From positions 1-64,000 of the forward strand of contig NZ_BJYM01000018.1 of NCBI RefSeq assembly GCF_007991515.1: a stretch of DNA of 64,000 bases. The letters run 5' to 3'. Shown one piece after another: positions 35,504-45,562 of this stretch. The notes below the pieces were generated by a model. That model was not told where the DNA came from. It did no database searches and was given only the letters and a program-made list of their open reading frames with translations. Source of the stretch: Oceanobacillus sojae. Its GTDB lineage: Bacteria > Bacillota > Bacilli > Bacillales > Amphibacillaceae. Positions within the stretch are counted from its first letter, which is position 1, and the number at the start of each line of letters is the position of its first letter. Position numbers and translations under genes: made by a program.

Positions 35504-36994
35504 TTAAATGTCTTCGGTTTCCATTTGTGCTTCCTCTTCCTGGTCTTTTGGCATTGCACGATAGACCAAGAACCCTAAGATAACCGCAATGACAGAGATC
35601 GCAAAAGCAATAAAGTACACAAGCTCGACTCCTGCAATCATTGCTTCATTTATTGTTCCGGGATTCTCAGGTGTGGCTGATTGATTTAAATAATGCTGCT
35701 GCCTTGCATTCAAAATACTGATGAATACAGAAACCCCCATAGCACCAGCCACGGGCTGCAATGTCGTCATGACCGATGTTCCATGAGGATATAAACGTTT
35801 CGGAAGCTGATTTAACCCATTGGTTTCCGCCGGCATAATAATCGCTGAAGCAGCAAGCATTAATAATATATAACCAACAATGATCATCCACGGTTGTGTA
35901 TCTGCATCAAGCCGACTCATCATAAACATGGTTCCACTTAACACAAGTGAAGCTGGAATCATCAGCACTCTTGGCCCAAATTTGTCAAAAAGATGCCCCA
36001 TCACTGGTGACATCACTCCATTTAATATGCTTCCCGGCAAAAGAAGCAGACCAGCTGTTGCAGCAGATAATGCCAACGGTCCCTGCATAAAAACAGGCAA
36101 AATGATTTCAGATGAAAACATTGTCATCATAATAATAAGAAACATAAGCACCCCGTGCGTATACATTGGGTACTTAAAAACTCTCAAATCTAAGACAGGA
36201 TCATCCAGCTTAAATTGCCTTACAGAGAATAAAATAATGGCAGCAGCCCCAATTATAATAAAACTGTACACATCAGGACTTAGGAATCCTGCTTCCTCTT
36301 CTCCTACTGAACTAAATCCGTAAACAAGTGAACCAAAACCAATAGTTGAATATACAAGTGATAAGACATCAACTTTCGGCTTTGTAATTTCCGACACATT
36401 TATTAAATATTTGTATGCAAATGCTATAGAAAAAAGAGCGAACGGAATTACACAGATAAATAAAAAGCGCCATCCTAAATACTCTACAATAATACCTGAA
36501 AGTGTTGGTCCTATCGCCGGCGCAAACATTATAACAAGCCCAACAATCCCCATAATCTTTCCACGTTTATGCGGTGGAAAGATTAGTAAAAACACATTAA
36601 AAATGACTGGCATTAATAAACCAGTTCCAGCTGCCTGGATAAACCTTCCAACTAGTAAAATAGAGAAAGTCGGCGCTGCAGCACAGATAATTGTTCCAAT
36701 TGTAAATATAATCATTGTTCCTAAAAACAGCTGTCTGGTTGTAAACCATTGCAGAAGAACAGCAGAAGCTGGGATAACCACTCCCATGACTAACATAAAT
36801 CCTGTTGCCATCCACTGAACAGTTGGAAGGGTGACATTAAATTCTCCCATTAACGTTGTTAAAGCAATATTTAACAATGTTTCATTTAGAATAGCAAAAA
36901 AAGCACCAATGATTAGTGATAGCATAATCGGCATAACCTTAAAATTCGGGTCTTCTGCCAGGTATTCATATTTAGTTGAATTCTGTTCCGTCAT
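35504..36994 (-). CDS. DHA2 family MFS multidrug exporter (LmrB/EmrB type)
   Basis: A 496-residue, fourteen-helix proton-coupled exporter. The opening LIIGAFFAILNETLLNIALTTLMGEF and the motif PTVQWMATGFMLVMGVVIPASA are typical of LmrB/MdtP-type DHA2 proteins that expel lincosamides and other drugs. The start is ATG 36994, with AAAGGGG eight bases upstream; a TTG 18 bases earlier is less likely. The gene is alone with a terminator; unlike the Bacillus lmrAB operon no TetR repressor adjoins it. Confidence 0.88.
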   Translation of the reverse strand: MTEQNSTKYEYLAEDPNFKVMPIMLSLIIGAFFAILNETLLNIALTTLMGEFNVTLPTVQWMATGFMLVMGVVIPASAVLLQWFTTRQLFLGTMIIFTIGTIICAAAPTFSILLVGRFIQAAGTGLLMPVIFNVFLLIFPPHKRGKIMGIVGLVIMFAPAIGPTLSGIIVEYLGWRFLFICVIPFALFSIAFAYKYLINVSEITKPKVDVLSLVYSTIGFGSLVYGFSSVGEEEAGFLSPDVYSFIIIGAAAIILFSVRQFKLDDPVLDLRVFKYPMYTHGVLMFLIIMMTMFSSEIILPVFMQGPLALSAATAGLLLLPGSILNGVMSPVMGHLFDKFGPRVLMIPASLVLSGTMFMMSRLDADTQPWMIIVGYILLMLAASAIIMPAETNGLNQLPKRLYPHGTSVMTTLQPVAGAMGVSVFISILNARQQHYLNQSATPENPGTINEAMIAGVELVYFIAFAISVIAVILGFLVYRAMPKDQEEEAQMETEDI

Positions 36995-37591
36995 TAACGA
37001 AACCCCTTTCAATTTAAGATCTGTAAGATGGCAGCAATCATCAAGCTTTTACATTTTTGTCCAATAAAAAAAGAGAGTTGATTCTCTCTCCCAGCTCAAT
37101 TATTGGTTTCAAAAAGGCAGACAAATCCCGATTTTGCTACACAAGCAATCTGTTATTCAGTTAACGAGGTTATTCGGAATTAACAGCATTTCAAAACCCT
37201 CCGTTCCTTTAAGTAAACTAATACTAACACGTGTTCCCAGCGTCTGCAAGAAGCAAATCAGCTTCAGCCTCTATCAAATATTTATACCAGGCCAGCTGCA
37301 TTCATACATCTATCTTAATCAAAATAAGAAGCTTCTATACTTCTTGAAACTCATCATAGCGTTAACATAACATCTGCCTAAATCATACTCACTTTCTAAG
37401 TGGGCTAAAAATAAAGTTATCCATTAAGACTGTTATTTAATATTCTTAAAATATTCTGCGGACAGAAGCTGTTCTCTATTTGATTTGCAACAAATATCAA
37501 CTTTACACAAGTTTAGAACATATTTCCAAGCCTTCTTTAATTGGTGAAATAACTGTTATCACGAATATTTGAAGTACGCCGATAAAGGCTG
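36995..37591. other. Long intergenic with no supported gene
   Basis: Nearly 600 bases. A small GAGAG/CTCTC hairpin lies near 37074-37090. Minus-strand frames around 37130-37280 read plausible peptides (for example WYKYLIEAEADLLLADAG) but break after 25 codons, so this may be a decayed gene of unknown kind. Confidence 0.35.
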
Positions 37592-38191
37592 CTATTTTAG
37601 CCAGCCTTTATCATTTACTTTTGTTACAGCCTCTATCCGATTATCAACCTCTAACTTATCCAAGATAATCGAAATATAATTTCGAACGGTACCATTGGAT
37701 AAAAATAATTCCTTGGCAATCGCCTTGGTTGTTTTCCCCTCTGTTATTAATTGTAATACTTCTATTTCTCGTTTGGTTAAGGGATTTTCTTCCGCAAAAG
37801 CAAGGTCAATTAATTCTGGAGAATACATTCGTTTCCCTTTCATAATCTGACGAATAGAGTGAACCAAATCCTCACTTGGACTATCCTTTAACAGATAACC
37901 ATCGACTTCCGCCTTTCTAGCTCTTTCGAAATAGCCCGGTCTGGCAAAGGTAGTCAAAATAATAATTTTACATGAATCATTCCTTAAATGCTCTGCAGCA
38001 TCCAGCCCTGTCATGACCGGCATTTCAATATCCATCAAGCAAATATCCGGCTGCTCTTGTTTGACTAATGCCAATAGCTCTTCCCCGTTACCTGCTTTAC
38101 CTGCCACTACCATATCTTCCTCTAAATCCAAAAGCGCACCTAGTGCTCCTAACAATAACTGCTGATCCTCTGCAATTACAATCCGAATCAA
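37592..38191 (-). CDS. desR: Response regulator DesR (NarL type)
   Basis: A 199-residue two-component regulator. The receiver has the phospho-acceptor Asp54 in CLMDIEMPVM, acidic pair E8/D9 and the switch Thr and Lys. The C-terminal LuxR-type HTH is LTKREIEVLQLITEGKTTKAIAKELFLSNGTVRNYISII (about 135-175). With DesK it activates the fatty-acid desaturase gene on cooling. TTG start with GGAGG seven bases upstream, two bases from the DesK stop, so coupled. A GATAAAGGCTG/CAGCCTTTATC hairpin overlaps the end of the gene. Confidence 0.9.
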   Translation of the reverse strand: MIRIVIAEDQQLLLGALGALLDLEEDMVVAGKAGNGEELLALVKQEQPDICLMDIEMPVMTGLDAAEHLRNDSCKIIILTTFARPGYFERARKAEVDGYLLKDSPSEDLVHSIRQIMKGKRMYSPELIDLAFAEENPLTKREIEVLQLITEGKTTKAIAKELFLSNGTVRNYISIILDKLEVDNRIEAVTKVNDKGWLK

Positions 38192-38193
38192 AT

Positions 38194-39318
38194 TTAAACC
38201 TCCTCCATCTGTCTTAGAACCTTTGGCACCGTCATATCTATTTTAAAGCCTTTAACGTGTGCAGAGATAGCTAAGGTCCCGTTGATAAAGGACAGGCGTT
38301 CTCTCATACCCTGAAGCCCATTTCCAAATTCAGGAATACTATTCTTTCCTACTCCATCATCTTCTACCTGCAGCCTGACTTCTTCCTTTGTTTCAGAAAA
38401 CTCAATGGAACAATGATTTGCCTGACTATGCTTTACAACATTTGTTACTGCTTCTTTCAGGCACATACTTAATACACTTTCCATTAACATTGGTAAAGAA
38501 GATTGTTCAACCTTCATCACAATTTTATGCTTAATCTGTGCAACTTCCATTAATTGTTCAACATGTGCAATTTCTTCCGTCAAGCGAATATTTTTCATAT
38601 CTGACACCATTTCCCGTACTTCTTTTAAAGCATGTCTGGCAGTATTCTGCACATCCTGCAGCTCCTTCTTCGCCCTCACATGATCTTTATCCAATAACTT
38701 CGCAACGAGTTCACTTTTCAGTCCAATCATTGACAGTTTCTGGCCCAATGTATCATGTAAATCACGTGCTATCCTTTGTCGTTCTTCAACAATAGCAAAT
38801 TCAGCAATTTTGCGGTTGGCATCTTCTAATTTCTCCTCTAACTCTTCCTGTTTCAAGCGATTATAACGATTGATAGGTATCAGAATAACCCCTAACAAGG
38901 TTATAATCAAGAACGGCAGTTGATTCAAAAACAGAGAATAGTTAAAGAAGAAGCCTGCCGTGATAGACCCTACAATTACCACCATATGAATCACATACAT
39001 CGTAATAAATCCTGCTTTACCGCGAACATTACCTACAAAAAACGCAGTAAATAAAGCAAAATAAACATATCCATATAGAATCGTCATCACAATATTAATA
39101 ATAAATTCCATTGTTAATCCTGTGTACATAAGCTGTTGATGGGAATTGAAGGTAAACCAGTAAACTGCAAAGAAAAGTAACGTCAGCAGTACACCGACCC
39201 CGATTTCCCAAATGGAAGTAGAGCGAAAAATAAAGTAAAACGGCAACACACAAAAAATAACCCAAATATATATGCTTAATCCTGTATTCCTCGGAAAGAT
39301 ATGATACCATTGCCGCAC
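38194..39318 (-). CDS. desK: Thermosensor histidine kinase DesK
   Basis: A 374-residue membrane kinase. Four to five N-terminal helices form the thickness/temperature sensor (about residues 10-150), followed by a coiled coil and the HisKA_3 box ERQRIARDLHDTLGQKLSM with the phosphorylated His near 187. The HATPase domain has the N-box LKEAVTNVVKHSQA, DDGVGKN and GNGLQGMRERL. Gene order desaturase-kinase-regulator on one strand is the classic des pathway of Bacillus. GTG start with GGAGG seven bases upstream. Confidence 0.92.
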   Translation of the reverse strand: MRQWYHIFPRNTGLSIYIWVIFCVLPFYFIFRSTSIWEIGVGVLLTLLFFAVYWFTFNSHQQLMYTGLTMEFIINIVMTILYGYVYFALFTAFFVGNVRGKAGFITMYVIHMVVIVGSITAGFFFNYSLFLNQLPFLIITLLGVILIPINRYNRLKQEELEEKLEDANRKIAEFAIVEERQRIARDLHDTLGQKLSMIGLKSELVAKLLDKDHVRAKKELQDVQNTARHALKEVREMVSDMKNIRLTEEIAHVEQLMEVAQIKHKIVMKVEQSSLPMLMESVLSMCLKEAVTNVVKHSQANHCSIEFSETKEEVRLQVEDDGVGKNSIPEFGNGLQGMRERLSFINGTLAISAHVKGFKIDMTVPKVLRQMEEV

Positions 39319-39419
39319 AATTTAGCCTCCTATGTTCCTGCTGGATATTATTTATTGTACCAAATATTTCTCTTCCCAGATAAAGAATCCCCCTAAAACG
39401 ATTAGAGGGTTGTAATTAT

Positions 39420-40472
39420 TTAGGAACGAATCGTAGGAGTTGACTTTACTGCCGTTATCTCTTGATCTTTTATTTGCTTTAAACGATGTTTCATTGCCCG
39501 AAAGCTGATAAATGTTTTCTGTTCTTCATCATAGAGACGAAACTTGATTGATTCCAAGCTCGTTTTTAACGTAATAGTGGTTGCTTTGTGTAATGGCGGA
39601 GTTTCACGGTGTGCCTGTTCCAAATTGTAATTAGGAACTTTTGGTGCTAAGTGATGCACATGATGATAACCAATACTTCCTGTCATCCACTCTAACCATT
39701 TTGGCAGCTTATAATAAGAGCTTCCATCTACCGCTGCCTTCACATAATCCCATTCCGACTCATTCTCAAAATAAGAATCCTCGAACTGGTGCTGGACATA
39801 AAATAACCAAATTCCCAATACTCCAGCGATATAAGCAATCGGCAGTTGAACGAATACAAGCGCTTGCCAGCCAAGCAGGAAGCCGATAAGACAATAGATT
39901 GCAATCAATACGATATTAATAATATAGGTATTCCTACGTTCTTTTTTTCTCGCATCTTTACGATTGATGCGATTGCTATAGAGAAACAAAGAAAATGGTC
40001 CTAAACCAAACAGGATGATTGGATTACGATATAAGCGATATTGCAGTCTTTCCCATTTTGTTGCCTGCTCATATTCCTCAACGGTCATTATCCAGATATC
40101 ACCAGTACCTCGCTGATCTAAATTTCCACTTGTCGCATGATGAATCGCATGTTCTCTTTTCCATTTTTCAAAAGGAAAATGGGTAATCACACCTGTAATG
40201 GTTCCTAGCAGTCTATTATATTTCGGATTTTTGAAAAAAGATTGATGCGCGCAGTCATGAAAGATAATAAACGTCCGGACCATAAAGCCTGCAGCGGCAA
40301 TGCTGCATACTAAACTCAACCAAATGGAAACAGCTAAACTCTGATAAGCTAAGAACCATAAGATAAAAAATGGAGGAATCGTATTTAAAAGTTGAACAAT
40401 ACTTGTCTTCATTTTAGATTTTGCAAATGGCATAACGTCTTTTCTAAGTTGTACTTGCTTTTTTTTGCTCAT
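39420..40472 (-). CDS. des: Membrane fatty acid desaturase Des
   Basis: A 350-residue integral membrane acyl-lipid desaturase (Bacillus Des is a delta-5 enzyme). The three di-iron His boxes are present: HDCAH (72-76), HAIHH (108-112) and HHVHH (near 268-272). Four membrane helices flank them. It introduces double bonds into existing membrane lipids to keep fluidity in the cold, under DesK/DesR control. It is the first gene of the run, with a DesR-like dyad upstream. Confidence 0.92.
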   Translation of the reverse strand: MSKKKQVQLRKDVMPFAKSKMKTSIVQLLNTIPPFFILWFLAYQSLAVSIWLSLVCSIAAAGFMVRTFIIFHDCAHQSFFKNPKYNRLLGTITGVITHFPFEKWKREHAIHHATSGNLDQRGTGDIWIMTVEEYEQATKWERLQYRLYRNPIILFGLGPFSLFLYSNRINRKDARKKERRNTYIINIVLIAIYCLIGFLLGWQALVFVQLPIAYIAGVLGIWLFYVQHQFEDSYFENESEWDYVKAAVDGSSYYKLPKWLEWMTGSIGYHHVHHLAPKVPNYNLEQAHRETPPLHKATTITLKTSLESIKFRLYDEEQKTFISFRAMKHRLKQIKDQEITAVKSTPTIRS

Positions 40473-40531
40473 TTATATCCCCGCCCTTTAAAACATACTG
40501 TGGCTTTAAGTATAAAGAATAACGCAATGAA

Positions 40532-40574
40532 ATATTAGACACAGTTGTCAGTAATTCAATATGACACATGTCAT
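40532..40574 (-). promoter_or_regulatory. des promoter with DesR-like dyads
   Basis: Minus-strand TTGAAT (40554-40559), 16-bp spacer, TAATAT (40532-40537). An inverted repeat ATGACA-N2-TGTCAT lies just upstream (40561-40574), and a related GACA-containing dyad (GACACAGTTGTC) lies in the spacer. These are candidate DesR sites by position; binding is inferred. Confidence 0.55.
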
Positions 40575-40800
40575 GTTATCAGGGGGATTTTTCCTATTAT
40601 GGAATCAATATATATATATATTGAAACTTCATTCAATGGAGATTTTTTTGATGCACAAATGGTTTCGATAGAACAACTGATTACACCGCAATAAAATTAT
40701 TTCAACAGCTAGAATCACACTTATTTATCCATTCCCTTTCCTGAATTTCTCAACCAATACCCTGCGGCATTTTGACCTTCCTTATGCAATTTTTCATCAA

Positions 40801-40842
40801 AAAAACAATTGGTCACTTCAAATCGTAAATGACCAATTGTTT
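40801..40842 (-). terminator. Terminator of the PEP carboxylase gene
   Basis: 14-bp arms AAAACAATTGGTCA and complement, 14-nt loop, T-run on the minus strand; 30 bases past the stop. Confidence 0.88.
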
Positions 40843-40871
40843 TTTCGTTCAGTATTTTCTTTAACCTTTGA

Positions 40872-43622
40872 TCAACCCGTATTCACCAACCCTGCTGCTA
40901 CACCATTAATCGTCAGTAACACCTCAGTCACTAAATCTTCAGGAGGATTGTCTGTTTCTCTTAATTTATGAATTAAATCCACCTGCAGGAAATTGAGCGG
41001 GTCAACGTACGGGTTTCGAAGGTGAACAGACCCTTGTATATTCGGCGTATGGCTGAGCAGCTCTTCATTCCCGGAAATTTGTAGAAGTGCCCTTTTTGTC
41101 CGATCGTATTCATCAGCGATGTCTTCATATATCCGTTTCGCTGTATCCTGGTCCTCAACTAAAGCCAGATATTCCTTAGCTGTTTTCATATCAGCTTTCA
41201 TCAATGCCATTTGTAAGTTGTTAATGGTCACTTTGAAGAAAGGCCATTCCTTATACATCATTTGCAATATTTTCAAATGACTACTGTCTTCTTCGATGAA
41301 AGTTTGCAGTCCTGTTCCTGCAGCATACCAGGCAGGCAGCATATATCTGGATTGCGTCCACGCAAACACCCATGGAATAGCCCTTAAGTCTTCAAAACGC
41401 TGACTGTTCTTTCTGCTCATCGGCCGTGAACCAATATTTAAAGCACCTAATTCTGTCAAAGGGGTTGCCTGATTAAAAAATGTCAGAAAATCCGGGTCAC
41501 CAAACACTAGTGATTGATATTTTTTCAATGATTTTTTTGAAATGGATTCCATTATAGTTTCCCATTCTTTTTGGCGCAACTCTTCTTGAGCAGGTGTATT
41601 GGAAACTTTGGCAGACCTTGTAAATAAAGCAGAGGCTGCCTGCTCTAAATTACGGTAAGCAATATCTTCAAGCAGATATCTGGAAGAAAGTACTTCTCCC
41701 TGCTCTGTGATTTTCACACCATCCTCCAGCGTCTCTGCCGGCTGAGAGAGAATACTGGTACTCAACGAACCGCCACCACGACCAAGAGAACCTCCGCGGC
41801 CATGGAAGAATTTCAAACGGATATGGTATTGTCTTGCTATATTATGGATTTCCTCCTGAGCTTTAAACAGATTCCAGTTTGCACTTAATGTACCACCGTC
41901 TTTACTTCCATCCGAATAGCCCAGCATGATTTCCTGATGTTCACCGCGTGCTTCTAATTGTTTACGGTATACTTCTGTTTCAAATAATGTCTTCATAATA
42001 TCCGGACCTGCAATTAAATCATCAATTGTTTCCAGCAATGGAGCGACATCAAGATCACTTTCCACTGTCCCATCTGGATAAAGACGATAAATACCTGTTT
42101 CTTTAGCAAGTAATAAGACTTCTAAGAGATCACTCGGTGATTCAGACATACTGATTAAATAAACTTCAACAGCTCGTTTTCCAAATTCCTCATGCGCTTT
42201 TTTAATTGTTCTGAAGACTTTCAAAATATCCTGCGTTTCTTTAGAATAACCCCCATCGAAAAGCAACAACGGTCTCGGTTCATTCAAAACCTCACATAAT
42301 ACTTTTTGTTTATCCTCTTCTGTAAGCGCAGCGTAATCATCTGTAACGTGGACGGCTGTTAGAATCTCATGCACAGCTGTTTCATGCTCTCCACTATGAT
42401 TTCGTACATCCAATGTCGCTAAATGAAAGCCAAACAGCTCTACTTGTCGGATGACCTTTCGAATTGCTTTCAGTTTTTTCGTCTTCGGTAAATGTGCTTC
42501 GGCACTTTCCTTAATTTCTTTGAGGTCACGAACCAGCTCTTCTGGATAAAGATAACCTTGTGACGTTTTCCCTGTTTCACGCAATCTCTTTAGAATAATG
42601 GCAAATTTACGGCGATATACTTCCGACTCGATTGGCCATCTATCCCTCTCAGTTAAATAGCTATTCTCTTCTTTTTCCATTCTGTCAATAAACTGCTGGT
42701 TGATAGATATACGCTCACTGGATTGACTGAACCGTCTCATCAGCTCAACGATGGAAGCTTCATATTTCTTCAATATCAATTTCCGCTGCATTTTCAATGT
42801 CTCCCAAGTAATTTCAGGTGTGACATTTGGGTTCCCATCCCGGTCTCCCCCAATCCAGGAACCAAAATGAATAAAATTTGGTACTTCCCAGTTTCCTTCT
42901 GGAATTTGCTTCTGCAGCTGTATTTCCATTTCTTGAAAGACATCAGGTAATGTTTCGAATAATGTTTGATCAAAATAATAAAGACCATTTTTCACTTCAT
43001 CCAGTACTCCCGGCTTCTTTTGCCGCAGTTCATTTGTATGCCATAAAGCAGTAATTTCATTAAACAAACTTTCTTCCACGTCTGCCTTCTCTCTTTGTGA
43101 GGTCTGTGGATTATCCAATGTCCGCAGATGTGCCGATATACGTTTTTGTATTTCCAACACAGTTCGTTTTGTGGCCTCTGTCGGATGGGCTGTCATAATC
43201 AATTCAATGGATAAGTCATTCAGCACTTCTTGAATTCCGTCATTTGTAAGGCTGCTTTCTTTTACTTTCGAGACCGCTTTTTCAATAGAAAAAGATTGAC
43301 TGGTCTCCTCATCCAGCAGATACTGGCGTTTGCGCCTGATTCTATGATTCTGCTCCGCAATATTAATCAAATGAAAATAGATAGAAAAAGCACGGATTAC
43401 TTGCTGACGCAGCGGCGGTTTTAGATTGCTGATTTCTCTTTTTAAGGTATGATATGTATCTTCGTCGAATTCATTTCGGATACTTTTCGTCATTTCACGA
43501 ATCGATTCAACCTTATCAAATAGCTCTGTACCTCCATGCAGCTTCAGTACTTCCCCTAATATATTCCCAAGCATATTGACATCATTTCGCAATGATGCAT
43601 TTTTATCGATTGTTTCTGTCAT
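40872..43622 (-). CDS. ppc: Phosphoenolpyruvate carboxylase
   Basis: A 916-residue cytosolic enzyme forming oxaloacetate from PEP and bicarbonate to refill the TCA cycle. The N-terminal active-site motif LTAHPTEATKRT (near 138-149), the glycine-rich loop FHGRGGSLGRGGG (near 605-617), the GYSDGSKDGG motif and the C-terminal NTG end are all present. Length is normal for bacterial enzymes. GGAGG lies before ATG. It is monocistronic with a strong terminator. Many Bacilli use pyruvate carboxylase instead, so ppc is a useful lineage mark. Confidence 0.96.
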   Translation of the reverse strand: MTETIDKNASLRNDVNMLGNILGEVLKLHGGTELFDKVESIREMTKSIRNEFDEDTYHTLKREISNLKPPLRQQVIRAFSIYFHLINIAEQNHRIRRKRQYLLDEETSQSFSIEKAVSKVKESSLTNDGIQEVLNDLSIELIMTAHPTEATKRTVLEIQKRISAHLRTLDNPQTSQREKADVEESLFNEITALWHTNELRQKKPGVLDEVKNGLYYFDQTLFETLPDVFQEMEIQLQKQIPEGNWEVPNFIHFGSWIGGDRDGNPNVTPEITWETLKMQRKLILKKYEASIVELMRRFSQSSERISINQQFIDRMEKEENSYLTERDRWPIESEVYRRKFAIILKRLRETGKTSQGYLYPEELVRDLKEIKESAEAHLPKTKKLKAIRKVIRQVELFGFHLATLDVRNHSGEHETAVHEILTAVHVTDDYAALTEEDKQKVLCEVLNEPRPLLLFDGGYSKETQDILKVFRTIKKAHEEFGKRAVEVYLISMSESPSDLLEVLLLAKETGIYRLYPDGTVESDLDVAPLLETIDDLIAGPDIMKTLFETEVYRKQLEARGEHQEIMLGYSDGSKDGGTLSANWNLFKAQEEIHNIARQYHIRLKFFHGRGGSLGRGGGSLSTSILSQPAETLEDGVKITEQGEVLSSRYLLEDIAYRNLEQAASALFTRSAKVSNTPAQEELRQKEWETIMESISKKSLKKYQSLVFGDPDFLTFFNQATPLTELGALNIGSRPMSRKNSQRFEDLRAIPWVFAWTQSRYMLPAWYAAGTGLQTFIEEDSSHLKILQMMYKEWPFFKVTINNLQMALMKADMKTAKEYLALVEDQDTAKRIYEDIADEYDRTKRALLQISGNEELLSHTPNIQGSVHLRNPYVDPLNFLQVDLIHKLRETDNPPEDLVTEVLLTINGVAAGLVNTG

Positions 43623-44006
43623 GCTTTTTCCTCCTACTATTCAATTAGCGTAAAAATATCATAACATCTTTTGAAAAAAATAATAAATTCTAAATACATA
43701 AGGGATTATTTTCCATCCCGAAATCACTACCTGTTAAATAACTCTCCAATCTTTCCATTTATATAATTGGTGATACAGATATTTTGAATTTCAGCTAATA
43801 AATATTTTCCCTGTTTTAAGAATCTGAAACTTAATCAAAATAAACCTTAAAGATTTAAATCAATATATAATAGCTTTCTTCAGCTGTCCAGCTTTCTCTA
43901 TAAAGTATAAAATCTGCCTCAAATATTATCTTATAAAACCGGATGAACGCTTCATTTCTCTTGTTAAAAATAAGCTCTGTGAACTAAACTTAGATTATGG
44001 TTTATC
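43623..44006. other. Intergenic, no gene seen
   Basis: AT-rich, no frame with a ribosome site and no strong hairpin. It should hold the ppc promoter and the end of the WYL-regulator transcript. Confidence 0.4.
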
Positions 44007-44921
44007 TTAGTTACTATATTGATAGAAAACTTTCAATTCATCTATATATGCTGTGAAATGGCTGAGAAAGGAATCGGGAGATATCACTTTCAAAAATTTT
44101 CCATAGCCAAGAAGTTTATTGTATCCAAATACATTATCCTTTAACGGATAAATGACAGAATACCACGTATCATCTACTTTTTTCACGTTTTCTCTTCCTA
44201 ACAGCTCCAGAAATTTATCAATAACCACTTTATTGACAAGTAATGTAACGGGAACATTATCTTTTTCCATCCACTCCCCGCCATTATAAGAGATTGGTTG
44301 ATAATCCCTCTTGGAAAATGTCCCTCTTGTATTTAGATTGGATATTCTTGCAAGCTTATAAACATTGAATCGTTCTCTGGAATAACAATAAGCGTCCATA
44401 TACCAGCTTCTGTCCTTAAAGACGACACGATAGGGCTCTGCTATTTTATTTGATTCTTCTCCCTGTGAGTTAATATAGTCAAAATAAATAAGTCTGCTGT
44501 TCCGAATCGCAAAAAGTATTTCCAAAACAATTTTTCTTAATTCAATATTACCTGTGGAAAGAGACAAATCTATTTCAAAATCAGCGATTCCTTCCATTTT
44601 ATTTAATTTTAAGATGGCATTAAAGGCGGCGTCATCATGGAGTACCTGCATCCTGCTCTTTAAGCTGGTTTCAATGGTCATTAGTTCTGTCTTTGACAAA
44701 GGAGGTTTATTCATTTCAACCGAGTCCATTAAATAGATCCCTCCGTTTCTCCCTTTCTTGCAGTATAAAGGGATTCCAGCTAGTGACAGATCATCAATAT
44801 CGCGCATAATTGTTCTTCTGTCTACATGAAACTTTTCCGATAGTTCTTTTGCTGTTGTTTGTTGATGGTCGATTAAATAAGAGACGATCCCCATATGTCT
44901 ATCTATTTTAATGATAAACAC
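44007..44921 (-). CDS. YobV-like HTH/WYL-domain regulator
   Basis: A ~300-residue regulator with an N-terminal winged helix (YLIDHQQTTAKELSEKFHVDRRTIMRDIDDLSLAGIPLY) and a C-terminal WYL domain (EPYRVVFKDRSWYMDAYC). WYL domains sense ligands, often nucleotides or nucleic acid. The start is unsure: GTG 44921 is given, but an ATT at 44912 has an AAGGA ten bases upstream and would give the canonical MKIDRHMGIV. It is divergent from a YobU/GyrI-like gene, the same pairing as yobV-yobU in Bacillus. Confidence 0.85.
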   Translation of the reverse strand: MFIIKIDRHMGIVSYLIDHQQTTAKELSEKFHVDRRTIMRDIDDLSLAGIPLYCKKGRNGGIYLMDSVEMNKPPLSKTELMTIETSLKSRMQVLHDDAAFNAILKLNKMEGIADFEIDLSLSTGNIELRKIVLEILFAIRNSRLIYFDYINSQGEESNKIAEPYRVVFKDRSWYMDAYCYSRERFNVYKLARISNLNTRGTFSKRDYQPISYNGGEWMEKDNVPVTLLVNKVVIDKFLELLGRENVKKVDDTWYSVIYPLKDNVFGYNKLLGYGKFLKVISPDSFLSHFTAYIDELKVFYQYSN

Positions 44922-45004
44922 GTCCTTTTTATTTTTAATATGACATACAGTTGCCATATTATCTTTGGTAGCATTATAGCATAAAAAATAAGGAGGTAGT
45001 AAAC

Positions 45005-45463
45005 ATGCAGATTAAACAGAAGGATGCAGGTCAGTTTATTGGCAGAAGTATTGAAATAGCAGGAAAAGGAATACATGATGAAAAATACTCGCAGGAAAAA
45101 ACAGCATTTTATCAAGAATTATTTAAGCTAGGTATGATGAAAGAATTAATGCCGGTATCAAAGGATAAAAAAGGCTATGCCGTTATTATTCCAATTGAAA
45201 ATGGAATCAGATATTTTGCCGGGATTCTATCAGATGATTATATCGAGGGGTATGAAATGCTGGAGATTTCCTCACAGAGTTATGTAGTACTTGCTGCACA
45301 AGATGGGATATCCAGAAACTTATTCGATCAATTGGAGGATACATTTTTTATAGACAAGGAGAAAAGTGTGCAATATAACGGTAAAGAAGTTTTGGAGGTT
45401 CTTTTGAATAGGAATCCTGCGAATGCAGAGGTGGAATTGTGGGTTCCCGTGACAAATGAATAG
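45005..45463 (+). CDS. YobU/GyrI-like effector-binding protein
   Basis: A 152-residue protein of the GyrI-like/AraC effector-binding (SHS2) fold. The visible core is FIGRSIEIAG at the start, YAVIIPIENGIRYFAGI in the middle and AEVELWVPV at the end, where the conserved E and W of this fold lie. It has no DNA-binding domain, so it probably binds small molecules alone or with the divergent YobV-like regulator. AAGGAGG lies seven bases before ATG. A terminator follows. Confidence 0.82.
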   Translation: MQIKQKDAGQFIGRSIEIAGKGIHDEKYSQEKTAFYQELFKLGMMKELMPVSKDKKGYAVIIPIENGIRYFAGILSDDYIEGYEMLEISSQSYVVLAAQDGISRNLFDQLEDTFFIDKEKSVQYNGKEVLEVLLNRNPANAEVELWVPVTNE

Positions 45464-45483
45464 GAGAACAGACTGCTGTAAAG

Positions 45484-45535
45484 CATAAATTGTTCCCTAA
45501 AAGGAGCTATAAAATCCTTTTGGGGAACAATTTAT
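45484..45535 (+). terminator. Terminator of the YobU-like gene
   Basis: 13-bp arms ATAAATTGTTCCC and complement plus inner AAAAGGA/TCCTTTT pairing; 20 bases past the stop. Confidence 0.82.
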
Positions 45536-45562
45536 CCTGCAATGTTTATTAGCTTATCTTTC

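Noticed and set aside
37134..37370. 78-codon plus-strand frame in the long gap
   Set aside because: No ribosome site and no family resemblance; the opposite strand is equally broken.
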